In this document: positions 1 through 7,026 of the stretch, piece after piece
Position numbering within the stretch: the first letter of the stretch is position 1
Layout: every line of letters begins with the position of its first letter
Assembly: GCF_003050705.1 (NCBI RefSeq)
Contig: NZ_QAOG01000002.1
Coordinates: forward strand, 1 to 64,000
DNA length: 64,000 bases
Direction: 5' to 3'
Source of the DNA: Sphingomonas aurantiaca
Lineage (GTDB): Bacteria > Pseudomonadota > Alphaproteobacteria > Sphingomonadales > Sphingomonadaceae
Notes under the pieces: generated by a model
What the model saw: the letters and a program-made list of their open reading frames with translations, nothing else
What the model was told of the DNA's origin: nothing
The model's database searches: none
Program-made: the position numbers and the translations under genes

Positions 1-100
1 AGATGAACGATCGCACCGCTGTCTGCAATTGGGCGGAAGCGGACGAGCACGGAGGCACGATCCATCTTTGATTGCGCTAGCTGTCGAGCGCTGCCCGCCT

Positions 101-198
101 GGGGTATCGTTGGGGTACATCGTGGCATAGCCTCCTCGCAAACCGCAGGTTTCTGCGGGGTGTGATTGGCTGCGGCGGAGGGGACCTCCGCCGCAGCC
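101..198. repeat. Repeat block A: GGGGTA sites plus GC hairpin
   Basis: The sites GGGGTATCG (101-109) and GGGGTAC (112-118) lie 11 bp apart, and a further GGGGTGT is at 157. A perfect hairpin follows, with 14-bp arms at 168-181 and 185-198 and a 3-nt loop. The same architecture recurs at 4954-5045 and 6194-6290. Paired short G-rich repeats one or two helical turns apart are typical of tyrosine-integrase arm sites, so this is probably a remnant attachment or boundary region. That role is inference. No gene is supported in 1-293. Confidence 0.6.
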
Positions 199-293
199 GT
201 CCGTACTTTGAACTGGGAAGCTCCATAAGTGCGCTAGGCCTATTGGAAGCGACGTTAAGCCGCTGAACAGGAATCCCCCGTAGACGATCAGGA

Positions 294-719
294 ATGCGGA
301 AATGGTCGTTCCTGACCGGCATGTTTGGCTTGCCGGTACTCCTGGTCCTCGTGGTGATTGGCTACCTTACGCCGTCCTACGTACCGAGCCGATCCCTCAA
401 AAGTGCGGCAGCCTCAACCACCTCGATTGATGTGGCGCAAAGGCGTATCATCGCAAGCTTCGTGGGCCGGTGTCGCTGGGGGCTGGCGCTCAATCAGCAG
501 CTGCTGAACCGAGACGTCACGCTTTACTCATGGGAGAACGACACAGGAATTCTGGCGAGGACTGTGATAGCCTGCATGCCGGGAAAGCCTTGTTCGGTCA
601 CCGCGCAAGCGCTCCTGGCGCAACCCTCGTTTTCACGCGCCGATGGCTCGCGGCAGCCAGTACGATTCGGGGGCTGTGGCAGGGCAACACCGGATTGGCT
701 CAACGACGCAGCCGAATGA
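294..719 (+). CDS. Hypothetical single-pass membrane protein
   Basis: The 141-residue frame begins with a short basic head followed by a hydrophobic stretch at about residues 7-27 (LPVLLVLVVIGYL), which reads as a membrane anchor or uncleaved signal. The rest is predicted to lie outside the cytoplasm and contains four cysteines (two near residue 93-98), without a recognised domain. The ribosome binding site is weak. It lies just downstream of repeat block A and upstream of a phage-type regulator, so it may be island cargo. I do not recognise the family, and the gene itself is only moderately supported. Confidence 0.45.
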   Translation: MRKWSFLTGMFGLPVLLVLVVIGYLTPSYVPSRSLKSAAASTTSIDVAQRRIIASFVGRCRWGLALNQQLLNRDVTLYSWENDTGILARTVIACMPGKPCSVTAQALLAQPSFSRADGSRQPVRFGGCGRATPDWLNDAAE

Positions 720-834
720 GCGGGTAACGCCCCGGATCAGTTGCTCTCGCAGTTTTGATCAGCGCAAGCCTCTACCTTTGCTGGCGTGAGAGGCCGATTC
801 ACTCTATGTTCCTCTGGGGATTGGCGGGGAACTA

Positions 835-1230
835 ATGGGCGTATATTCGGAGATACTGCCGAGCCGAAAGCAGCAGGCGCTGGACTTCATATCCGGTTAT
901 ATTCTCGAGCATGGCCGTAGTCCCGCAATGCGCGAGATTGCGCTGGCGTTAGACGTAAGCGACACGCGAGCGAAGGCGCTCGTGAAGAAGCTTGCGTTCG
1001 AGAAGATGATCGAGCGCGCAGCTGGCGCGCAACGGGCGATCACCGTGCCCGGGTTGCTTGAGCGGCAGCTGATAGAGCGGATGCGCCAGCTGGGCGTCGT
1101 CGTGAACGAGGATTTCGCGAACGTCGATCGCGTGCGGCCGTTACCACAAGGTCATCTCCCGCTCGTGGCGATCCTCGAGCATATCCCTGACGTCGACGCC
1201 GGGGATCTCCATGCCACACCTACCTACTGA
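835..1230 (+). CDS. LexA-like winged-helix regulator lacking a peptidase domain
   Basis: 131 residues. The first 65 or so match the LexA DNA-binding fold: a helix KQQALDFISGYILEHG, then SPAMREIALALDVS and a wing region ending near RAITVPG. LexA carries a C-terminal Ser/Lys autoprotease, but here the remainder is short and has no such residues, so this is a DNA-binding-only regulator. A GGGGA ribosome binding site precedes the ATG. The stop overlaps the start of the next gene by 20 bp, which implies an operon. It is probably a phage or island transcription regulator. A 17-bp stretch within its 3' half (1144-1160) recurs with one mismatch in the palindrome at 2341-2387. Confidence 0.7.
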   Translation: MGVYSEILPSRKQQALDFISGYILEHGRSPAMREIALALDVSDTRAKALVKKLAFEKMIERAAGAQRAITVPGLLERQLIERMRQLGVVVNEDFANVDRVRPLPQGHLPLVAILEHIPDVDAGDLHATPTY

Positions 1231-1828
1231 CCAGGCAGCGCCTGCTCTCACAACCGAACGCGAGCAACAGCGCGTAGCGCACCTGGTGCTTGGCGAGCCG
1301 CGTCCGAAACCCAAGGGCGCCAACCGTCGCAAGAAGGGCAAGATGCCGGCGACCGTGACGCTGGAGCGCGGCATCGAGGAGCGCGTGCAGCTGCGCGAGC
1401 GCTGGTCGCACAAGACGAACGGCACGGCCGAGACGCACGAACACGCTGCTGCGCAAGCACGACGTGAGGGTTCGCTTGCCCGCCTCGTCGGTACCGGTGC
1501 GATCGACGCGCACCAGCTCGCCGCGGCGGATCAGATCGCCGAGGCGTACCATTCCATCACGGCCGAGGTTGCGGTGCGCACTGCGAACTTTGAGCCGCGC
1601 AGCTCGGGCGGCGGTCCGCACAGCGCTTCGCACGCGTCAATCGCTGCCGTGATTCGTGAGCGCGCATACGCCCGTTGGCGTGAGGCGGTCGCTCCGCACG
1701 GTGCGATGCTGCTCGCGATCATCGTGGACGACATGGCGCTGACGACGGCCGCGCGGGACTGGCGGCTTTCCAACCGACGGGCCCGATCGCTCTTGGTTTC
1801 GGCGCTAGACAGCTGGAAGCGCTGCTAG
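1211..1828 (+). CDS. Hypothetical phage-type protein with C-terminal helix-turn-helix-like end
   Basis: 205 residues, starting inside the preceding regulator gene (20-bp overlap). The N-terminal third is very basic (PKPKGANRRKKGK). The last 50 residues (about 155-205) contain a helical pattern, ALTTAARDWRLSNRRA, that looks like a DNA-recognition helix, as in phage late-gene activators or antiterminators. I cannot assign a family. It converges on a small LuxR-type gene and overlaps its 3' end by 24 bp. Position and charge suggest a phage regulatory protein, which is inference. Confidence 0.55.
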   Translation: MPHLPTDQAAPALTTEREQQRVAHLVLGEPRPKPKGANRRKKGKMPATVTLERGIEERVQLRERWSHKTNGTAETHEHAAAQARREGSLARLVGTGAIDAHQLAAADQIAEAYHSITAEVAVRTANFEPRSSGGGPHSASHASIAAVIRERAYARWREAVAPHGAMLLAIIVDDMALTTAARDWRLSNRRARSLLVSALDSWKRC

Positions 1829-2050
1829 CCATTCATCTCGCATAACGACCGCAATCATATGAGCCCTGTTTCGAGTCCGTGTCTTAAGTCGCACATTCTC
1901 GATGTGGCGCTCGACGGTACACGGTGCGATGCTAAGCTCGTTAGCAACTTCCTTAGCTGAGCGCCCTCTAGCGACAAGTCGGAACACTTCTTCTTCACGG
2001 GCGGTCAGATGTGGGATTACAGAAGATTGCATTTCGTCCCCCCAATTCAT
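1805..2050 (-). CDS. Small LuxR-family helix-turn-helix protein
   Basis: 81 residues consisting almost entirely of a LuxR/FixJ (GerE) DNA-binding domain: LTAREEEVFRLVARGRSAKEVANELSI, then the recognition helix APCTVERHIENVRLK. No receiver or autoinducer-binding domain is present, so any signal must come from elsewhere or the protein competes for sites. It is transcribed against the phage-like genes. The gene is AT-richer than the surrounding chromosome near its start. It is probably island cargo that regulates the divergent early genes starting at 2486. Confidence 0.75.
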   Translation of the reverse strand: MNWGDEMQSSVIPHLTAREEEVFRLVARGRSAKEVANELSIAPCTVERHIENVRLKTRTRNRAHMIAVVMRDEWLAALPAV

Positions 2051-2485
2051 TGCGACGGGTGGCTAGAAAAATAGCAACCCTCGCCCCCGCGACACAGCCC
2101 TTGTGTGCGCGCTTCTAGTCAAAAAAACGTCAGCAACTGGCACGAATTAGCAGGATTAAATCTATTCCCGATTCGCGCGTTGTTAAGATGCCACGTTACC
2201 AAATGTTAATAAATCCGGCACGGACCTAACCTGGTGTGTTTAAATTACAAAGGCGATGTGGCGGACTCAATCTGAACGTCGCTAGGTGTATCCATCTTGG
2301 ACCAGAAGGCTTCCCTATCTGATGGAAGGCGTGGCCGAGATTTGGGGGTGACCTTTGGGGAACTTCCCACAAGGTCACCTCCCCAAACGGTCACGTAACT
2401 CGCAAATCGACCCCGCCACAGCTGTAGCCGCTGGACGCCGCCCGCCCCCCTTTGTGCGTGCGTCCTACGTGAAGGGAGATCTGAT
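2051..2485. other. Gene-free regulatory stretch of the phage-like segment
   Basis: This 435-bp gap between the LuxR-type gene and the early genes is AT-rich from about 2110 to 2260 and ends with a large imperfect palindrome (2341-2387). It probably carries the divergent promoters of the element. I see no convincing protein gene in it. Confidence 0.5.
2341..2387. promoter_or_regulatory. 47-nt imperfect palindrome upstream of early genes
   Basis: Left arm 2341-2355 and right arm 2371-2387 pair over 15 bp with one 2-nt bulge (TTTGGGG/GTGACCTT against its complement). The centre (2357-2368) is itself near-palindromic (GGGAACTTCCC). It lies about 100 bp before the 2486 gene. The right half, 2367-2383, repeats the sequence at 1144-1160 with one mismatch. 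It could be an operator for the LexA-like regulator or a structured leader. The function is inferred. Confidence 0.5.
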
Positions 2486-2752
2486 ATGCGTCATGATGTT
2501 CCCCGATCCGGTGCAGTGGCCGCCCAGTCGAACTCGAACCTGGCCGATCAGCTCGAACGCATCACACCGCGGTTCGATGAGCTGACCCAACGAGTGCGGC
2601 TGGGCGTTGTATCTTCGGACGATTACAACGTCCTCGAGGAGCAGGCGCAGGGCATCGCCCGCGACCTGCTCGCCGCCTTCCGGGGCAGCGTCACCCGCGC
2701 TGCCCGGCCCCCCCTCTATGTCAGTGCCGATGGCACGAAGGCCGGTTGGTGA
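2486..2752 (+). CDS. Small hypothetical phage-type protein
   Basis: 88 residues, preceded by a good ribosome binding site (GAAGGGAG, about 8 nt before the ATG). The middle (about 20-65) is predicted helical: NLADQLERITPRFDELTQRV, then a second helix around EEQAQGIARDLL. The stop shares ATGA with the next start, so the genes are translationally coupled. No family is recognised. It is the first gene of a compact run (2486-3446) resembling the early region of transposable or temperate phages. Confidence 0.55.
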   Translation: MRHDVPRSGAVAAQSNSNLADQLERITPRFDELTQRVRLGVVSSDDYNVLEEQAQGIARDLLAAFRGSVTRAARPPLYVSADGTKAGW

Positions 2753-2919
2753 TGGCAATCCCTCGCGAAGCAATTCAGCGCGCGGTCGATGCCGGTCATC
2801 CGGATCATGCCCTGGTCGGCGTCCCGGTGAGCCTATTGCGCGAGATCCTCAGCATCCTCCCGGTCGCGACGATCGCCGCGAGCGTCGCGCCACCCGCCAA
2901 TCAGGGCGCACCAGCATGA
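2752..2919 (+). CDS. 55-residue hypothetical protein
   Basis: A short frame coupled at both ends: its ATG overlaps the previous stop (ATGA) and its stop overlaps the next ATG (ATGA at 2916-2919). The product has a hydrophobic central stretch (about residues 21-46, LVGVPVSLLREILSILPVATIAASV), possibly one membrane helix. Support comes from perfect tiling between neighbours, not from homology. Confidence 0.5.
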   Translation: MAIPREAIQRAVDAGHPDHALVGVPVSLLREILSILPVATIAASVAPPANQGAPA

Positions 2920-3446
2920 GCACCGCCAAGCACCCCGCCGCGGTCGACGTCGCCGGCACCCCGTATCTTCGTGACGCCAAGGGCAGCCTGGTCCCGCTCG
3001 CCGCGGTCAAGCCGGTCGACCTGCTCATGGACGAAACGGTGCGTGCCATCCTGACCGATGCGCGCGAACTGTCCGCCCTCATTGCCGCGTTCAAGGCGCG
3101 GACGTTCGAGCGCGTCGGCGCGTTCCAAGCGCTGCTCGCGCAGGAGTACGGCACGACCGTCGGCGGAAAGACGGCTGCCGGATCGAGCGCGTCACCGGCT
3201 GCTGGCGCGGATCATCAGCCGGGATGGCTCGTCGCAATCGGGGCAGATCGCGCGTATCTCGTTGACCGACGTGACGGACGTGACGGCTGCGCAAACTGCG
3301 GCCACGGCGTCCGCTGGATGGGCTACACCGGCCAGGCGATCGTCAGCCTGCTGGAGCAGCTGTCGACGGCCGAGCCCGCACCGATCACGCCGAGCGAAGC
3401 GGCCCGCGCTGCAGCTCCGGAGGCCGAACAGGCCCCCACCGAGTAG
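2916..3446 (+). CDS. DUF3164-like phage protein
   Basis: 176 residues. The first 85 or so match the pattern of DUF3164 proteins of Mu-like phages: YLRDAKGSLVPLAAVKPVDLL, then DETVRAI, a helix ending ALIAAFKARTFERVGAF and QEYGTTVGGK. The family normally continues with a conserved GNVTLTSFDG-type segment, but here the sequence diverges after GGK into an unrelated tail containing CANCGHG. That fits a chimera, deletion or old frameshift. The start overlaps the preceding stop. The function of DUF3164 is unknown. Its presence argues for phage ancestry of this segment. Confidence 0.6.
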   Translation: MSTAKHPAAVDVAGTPYLRDAKGSLVPLAAVKPVDLLMDETVRAILTDARELSALIAAFKARTFERVGAFQALLAQEYGTTVGGKTAAGSSASPAAGADHQPGWLVAIGADRAYLVDRRDGRDGCANCGHGVRWMGYTGQAIVSLLEQLSTAEPAPITPSEAARAAAPEAEQAPTE

Positions 3447-3486
3447 GCCCCCGCCTGCCGCCCCCGTCTAAGCAAAGGCTCGCATC

Positions 3487-3540
3487 ATGAAGAATTACAC
3501 CCTCGCGGGCCTTGGCGTCGCGGGACGGCGGCTCGCGTGA
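3487..3540 (+). CDS. 17-residue leader-like peptide
   Basis: A very short frame (MKNYTLAGLGVAGRRLA) with AAAGG upstream. Its TGA overlaps the GTG start of the next gene (GTGA). It may be a truncated gene or serve only for translational coupling. Low confidence. Confidence 0.25.
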   Translation: MKNYTLAGLGVAGRRLA

Positions 3541-3806
3541 GCGACGCACCACAACAGCGCCTGGCGCTGAAGGACATCATCATGGTGTGCTGCGCAGTGG
3601 TTGCCCCGCTCGCGGTCGTCGGCGGCATGTTCCGCGCTGACGGCAACCGCTCCGCGCAGATCGATACCAACACCCGTCGGATCGAAGTGCTCGAGGCCGC
3701 CAACCAGGCCAAGACCGATCTGCTGACAAAGATCGACGGCCGCACGATCCGGATCGAGACCAAGCTCGAGATGATGGCGCCGGCGCCGAAGATCGCCGCG
3801 CGATGA
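3537..3806 (+). CDS. Small membrane/coiled-coil phage protein
   Basis: 89 residues from a GTG start. A hydrophobic segment at about residues 12-32 (IIMVCCAVVAPLAVVGGMF) is followed by a polar helical region (about 40-80) with heptad-like spacing (IDTNTRRIEVLEAANQAKTDLLTKIDGRTIRIETKLEMM). One membrane span plus a coiled coil is common among phage lysis-cassette accessories and holin-like proteins. It sits upstream of the endolysin with overlapping neighbours, so it is probably part of the lysis cassette. That role is inferred. Confidence 0.55.
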   Translation: MSDAPQQRLALKDIIMVCCAVVAPLAVVGGMFRADGNRSAQIDTNTRRIEVLEAANQAKTDLLTKIDGRTIRIETKLEMMAPAPKIAAR

Positions 3807-3937
3807 TCGACGGTCCTATGCTCATGATCCTGGCCGGCGCTGCGATCCAGGCAGTCCCACCAGCCTGCCGGCTGATCGTTTATATCCGACGTCGGCCGCG
3901 CGCCGCGCCGGCGCTGGGCTCACCCGCCCGCACCTGA
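3803..3937 (+). CDS. 44-residue hypothetical protein of lysis cassette
   Basis: The ATG overlaps the preceding stop (ATGA at 3803-3806). The product starts with a moderately hydrophobic stretch (MLMILAGAAIQAVPPACRLIVYI, residues 6-28) and ends with a basic, Pro-rich tail. It may be a small membrane protein of the lysis cassette. No homology is recognised. Confidence 0.4.
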   Translation: MIDGPMLMILAGAAIQAVPPACRLIVYIRRRPRAAPALGSPART

Positions 3938-3978
3938 TCCCGCCGGCGGCCGGCTGCCGCCCCTCACAGGAGATACCG

Positions 3979-4863
3979 ATGAAACTCGACGCCATGCGTC
4001 GGGCGCGTGACCTATGGTTGCGCGCCTGGCCGCTGTGGTCCGTGCGCATGTCCGCGCTCGGCGCCATCCTCACTGCCTTTGCCGCGGCCGCCCCCGATAC
4101 GCTGCTGCAGATCTGGAACGGACTGCCCGACGACATTCGTGCGACCTTTCCCGAGTCGGTCGCGGACGTCATCCCGACGCTGCTGTTCGTGGCGACGATC
4201 GTCGTGCGCCTGATCCCGCAGAAGCCGGTCGGCGAGCGCAAGAGCCTGTGGAAGTCGATCACTGGCAAGGTCGCGCCGAAGGCCGCCGGCGGCATCGCTA
4301 CGATCGCGCTCGCTATGATCGCCAGCGTGATCGCCGTCGAGGGCGGCTACGTGAATCACCCGGCCGATCCCGGCGGCGAGACGCACATGGGCATCACCAA
4401 AGCCGTTGCCGTGCAGAACGGCTACACCGGGCCGATGCGGACGCTGCCGCGCGAGGTGGCGGAGAGCATCTATTACACGCGGTACCTGGTGCAGCCTGGC
4501 TACGCCGCCCTGGTGCCGATCGACGCCGCAGTGACGGCCGAGCTGTTCGACACGACCGTCAACATGGGGGCGGCCCGCCCGTCAACGTGGTTCCAGCAAT
4601 CGACCAACGCCCTGTGCGGTACCAAGCTGGTGACTGACGGCCGCGTCGGGCCCGGGACGATCGCGGCGTACCGCGCGTGGCAGGGGAAGCTCGGCGCCAG
4701 CAACCTGTGCGTCGCAACGCTGGTCAATCTCGATCGCGCGCAGGCCGCGGAATATGCGCGCCTAGTCCGCGTGAACCCGAAGCGGAAGGTCTTCTACAAA
4801 GGCTGGATCGCGCACCGGGTCGGCAACGTCGATCGCGGCCGGTGCAAGGTCGCAACGTCGTGA
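3979..4863 (+). CDS. Holin-endolysin fusion (membrane segment + GH108 lysozyme + peptidoglycan-binding)
   Basis: 294 residues with a clear ribosome binding site (CAGGAGATACCG). Residues 1-90 hold a basic head and two hydrophobic segments (about 22-42 and 64-80) like a small holin. A GH108 muramidase follows from about residue 112: the motif EGGYVNHPADPGGETHMGIT begins at Glu121, the expected catalytic acid. Residues about 200-285 correspond to the peptidoglycan-binding domain usually paired with GH108. It should cleave the glycan backbone of host peptidoglycan. Most GH108 endolysins are about 170-200 residues and separate from the holin, so the fused membrane part is unusual and implies membrane tethering or SAR-like export. 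Confidence 0.8.
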   Translation: MKLDAMRRARDLWLRAWPLWSVRMSALGAILTAFAAAAPDTLLQIWNGLPDDIRATFPESVADVIPTLLFVATIVVRLIPQKPVGERKSLWKSITGKVAPKAAGGIATIALAMIASVIAVEGGYVNHPADPGGETHMGITKAVAVQNGYTGPMRTLPREVAESIYYTRYLVQPGYAALVPIDAAVTAELFDTTVNMGAARPSTWFQQSTNALCGTKLVTDGRVGPGTIAAYRAWQGKLGASNLCVATLVNLDRAQAAEYARLVRVNPKRKVFYKGWIAHRVGNVDRGRCKVATS

Positions 4864-4934
4864 CGCAGATCCGCGTCATCGTCGCAGTCGTCCTCACGCT
4901 GGCAAGGCGCGCTGATCCTCGTGCTTTCGAGTAG
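4860..4934 (+). pseudogene. Truncated gene in the spanin position
   Basis: A GTG start overlaps the endolysin stop (GTGA), followed by only 24 codons. They begin like a membrane anchor (MTQIRVIVAVVLTLA), and the frame stops 20 bp before repeat block B. In phage lysis cassettes this slot usually holds the inner-membrane spanin (Rz-like). The stub looks like its first helix, cut off by the rearrangement that placed block B here. The identity is inferred from position and hydrophobicity. Confidence 0.4.
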
Positions 4935-4953
4935 CTATTGCGGGGTCTGCGCC

Positions 4954-5045
4954 GGGGTATCGCCCACCCAAAAGTGGGGTACACGCCCCGCTGAAACCCG
5001 CGAAAAAGCGTCATTGCGGCGGAGGGATTCTCCGCCGCGGCAATG
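4954..5045. repeat. Repeat block B: GGGGTA sites plus GC hairpin
   Basis: GGGGTATCG (4954-4962) and GGGGTAC (4976-4982) are 22 bp apart, and GGGGTCT lies at 4942. AAACCCGCGAAAAAGCGTCA follows, then a hairpin with arms GCGGCGGAG (5016-5024) and its complement (5030-5038). It is nearly identical in layout to block C, where the corresponding 20-mer is AAACCCGCGGAAAAGCGTCA. It marks the right edge of the phage-like segment. Confidence 0.7.
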
Positions 5046-5202
5046 TCTGATTTGGGAGGAAAGCGGACGGTCCGCTTTTGAGCAGGCAGATGGCGTTAGC
5101 GGACGTCGCCTAACGCTGCGGCCTTTCTCGAAAAGGATCGAGTTTCGGGAATGGGTGCGTGATCTGCCGGGTATCCGCTATCTGGCACCCACCCCGGGGA
5201 AG

Positions 5203-5796
5203 CTACCTTTGTACAGTGGCATATTCGTGAAGACTAAAACCAGAGATGTCTTCTTCGTTTAATCGCGCCATTGCATGCTCACTCATCATGAGTCCGCAAT
5301 AGACATGCTTCTCATGCCAAAAGTGTGACCCTCCTGATTTTGTCACGTCGAATATGAGCTTATCTCCCGACGGATATCTCCATGATACACGATCAAATAC
5401 CCAACCGGGACGTTCGGCGAATACGCTGTCAATCCGGTTGCATACCTGCCAAAACCACCTTTTATGTAGAACCTCTCCGGTCTTTCGCACATAGTGCAAT
5501 TCTATGAATTGATGCATGCCAGGCTCAATATCTTCAATCAGATATCGTAATCGATCGCTTACTGTCCGAACGAAAAGCGCCTCATAGTCTTGAGGCTTTA
5601 AGTTTGCTGGCCAAGATATTCGCGTTGGAACGCTCGCCACCTGAACCGGACGGCCACTTGACGATTTGCTGACCCTTGTATTTATGCCGCCATCGGGAGT
5701 TTCGTCTTGGAGCAACAATTCTGTTGCTCCTCCGACAATTTTCCCATTGGGCTTTCGAAGGCCGGATGGCTCATACGAGGCGCCATAAACGGTCAT
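5203..5796 (-). CDS. Imm11/DUF1629-like immunity-type protein (orphan)
   Basis: 197 residues, visibly AT-richer than every neighbour, which signals transfer. The second half fits the Imm11 (DUF1629) family: VSDRLRYLIEDIEPGMHQF (about 79-97), the WFWQVCNRIDSVF segment, and a C-terminal GGSHFWHEKHVYC then MSEHAMARL region. The family occurs beside polymorphic toxins and is thought to neutralise the cognate toxin. No complete toxin gene is next to it; only a possible 78-residue tail lies upstream on the same strand (5914-6150). It is either an orphan antidote or a remnant of a toxin-immunity pair. Confidence 0.7.
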   Translation of the reverse strand: MTVYGASYEPSGLRKPNGKIVGGATELLLQDETPDGGINTRVSKSSSGRPVQVASVPTRISWPANLKPQDYEALFVRTVSDRLRYLIEDIEPGMHQFIELHYVRKTGEVLHKRWFWQVCNRIDSVFAERPGWVFDRVSWRYPSGDKLIFDVTKSGGSHFWHEKHVYCGLMMSEHAMARLNEEDISGFSLHEYATVQR

Positions 5797-6193
5797 GCTG
5801 TGGTTAGGCCTCCTACGGCTCCGAAGACAGCGGTGAGCGGCTTCAGGTCGAGCTAGTGCTATACGACCCTCGGTATTCGAAATGCTAACGTTGGAATTTA
5901 GGGGCGTAGCCGTCTAGCCCTTCACGCCGCTGTATCGATGCAAAACTTTCCCTTTTTCGTCAAGAACTGCGCGTCGGGGCATTCTCGGAAACGAACGGCT
6001 GGCGGGAACCTCGCCGCCTTGATCGCGCTGACGGACGCCTGCAGGTTTAGCTTTCCCAAAATCTGTTCCCAATTGCTCTTTCTCGAAATGGCCAATCGGA
6101 GACGGAGAAATGGGAAAGATCGCGCTTAACGAATGGCCGTTATCGGGCACCCGGATCGCCAGCCTGAACGTCCGACTCTGGGCGAAAGCCGCC
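5797..6193. other. Gene-poor spacer between Imm11 gene and block C
   Basis: Apart from the weak 78-codon frame at 5914-6150, I see no supported gene, RNA or clear promoter here. Base composition shifts from AT-rich near the Imm11 gene back to GC-rich toward block C. Confidence 0.4.
5914..6150 (-). pseudogene. Possible C-terminal remnant upstream of the Imm11 gene
   Basis: A 78-codon open frame on the same strand as the Imm11-like gene and 117 bp upstream of it. The C-terminal part (VLDEKGKVLHRYSGVKG) looks protein-like, while the N-terminal part shows no domain. In polymorphic toxin loci the toxin's 3' end directly precedes its immunity gene, so this could be a decayed toxin tail. No toxin family is recognised, so this is speculative. 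Confidence 0.2.
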
Positions 6194-6290
6194 GGGGTAT
6201 CGACTGGTCAAATCTGGGGTACCGAGGGCGCTAAAACCCGCGGAAAAGCGTCAACGCGGCGGAGGGTTCCTCCGCCGCGAGCAACAGACT
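6194..6290. repeat. Repeat block C: GGGGTA sites plus GC hairpin
   Basis: GGGGTATCG (6194-6202) and GGGGTAC (6216-6222) have the same 22-bp spacing as block B. A perfect hairpin with 11-bp arms (6255-6265, 6269-6279) and a GTT loop follows. The hairpin ends about 12 bp before the stop of the minus-strand TIGR02391 gene, so it could also serve as its terminator. Confidence 0.7.
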
Positions 6291-6291
6291 T

Positions 6292-7026
6292 CTAAGAGAT
6301 TTTTGGGTCGCTAGCGTCAACAATACGCATGAGGTGGCTCGCTAAGACGAGCTGCTCCCCGGGTTCGGTTGGGTCTCTGTATTCTACTTCCCGGTGGCTA
6401 ACCGGATTGCGAATGGTTCCGAACGCACCTGCGAAGAGCTGGCCCATTGCCTCTCGTTCGCCTTCCAATAACGAATAATCGGTCAGCGGCCCTGTCGTCT
6501 TGTGGAACGCAGCGCGCATGAGGTTGACGCCCGTGCCAGTACAACGGCTTTTCTCCGCGACCACAATCTCAAGCGCTTTGAAGGCGGCAAAAACAGCGGT
6601 AGCGTAATCTCCCGTGAGGTATAGCGCCCACGACTTGTTTGCGACAACTGGATGCAGAAATTCGCGAGGCAATGCCGACGAGGCAAGATACCGGTCAAAC
6701 GAATGTGTAGCCGCGATGTGTTTGGCAGCTCGCGAAAGGGTGGTCACGCCGACCGTCGTACCGTCCACCGAGTACACTAGAAGACCTTGCGCTTCGAGCC
6801 ACGCCCAAGCTTCCGCCACGGCCTGTACAAGCTCCAACCCGGCAGCTGACCTCAATGTGCCCAAGACATTAGGCTGGTGAAAGCGGCCGCCCCATTCCGA
6901 GAGCGCCAGGAAGTGCAGGAGCGGGCCGGCGAGCTCGGCTGGCGGCAAAGCTAGAGTCATTTCATCCGACGGGAATGGGTGCGGCAGTCGCTGCATCAGT
7001 CTCTCCAAATTATTCGCCCCAACCAT
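6292..7026 (-). CDS. TIGR02391/Ymh family protein, defence-island type
   Basis: 244 residues. The C-terminal half carries the family signature: LTGDYATAVFAAFKALEIVV (about 129-148), GVNLMRAAF, then GQLFAGAFGTIRNPVSHREV and a helix LVLASHLMRIVD near the end. The RNPxxH-type pattern is shared with other Abi-like families. Members (TIGR02391, Ymh) are frequent in defence islands and on mobile elements, but their activity is not established. An alternative start exists at 6996. It diverges from the integrase at 7050 with only 23 bp between starts, so the two promoters overlap the opposing genes. It is plausible antiphage cargo, by family and location only. Confidence 0.75.
   Translation of the reverse strand: MVGANNLERLMQRLPHPFPSDEMTLALPPAELAGPLLHFLALSEWGGRFHQPNVLGTLRSAAGLELVQAVAEAWAWLEAQGLLVYSVDGTTVGVTTLSRAAKHIAATHSFDRYLASSALPREFLHPVVANKSWALYLTGDYATAVFAAFKALEIVVAEKSRCTGTGVNLMRAAFHKTTGPLTDYSLLEGEREAMGQLFAGAFGTIRNPVSHREVEYRDPTEPGEQLVLASHLMRIVDASDPKIS

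Noticed and set aside
2138..2153. Sigma-54-like TGGCACG...AGCA sequence
   Set aside because: The GC of the -12 element is one base too close to the -24 element and TTGC is not intact, so it is not a credible sigma-54 promoter.
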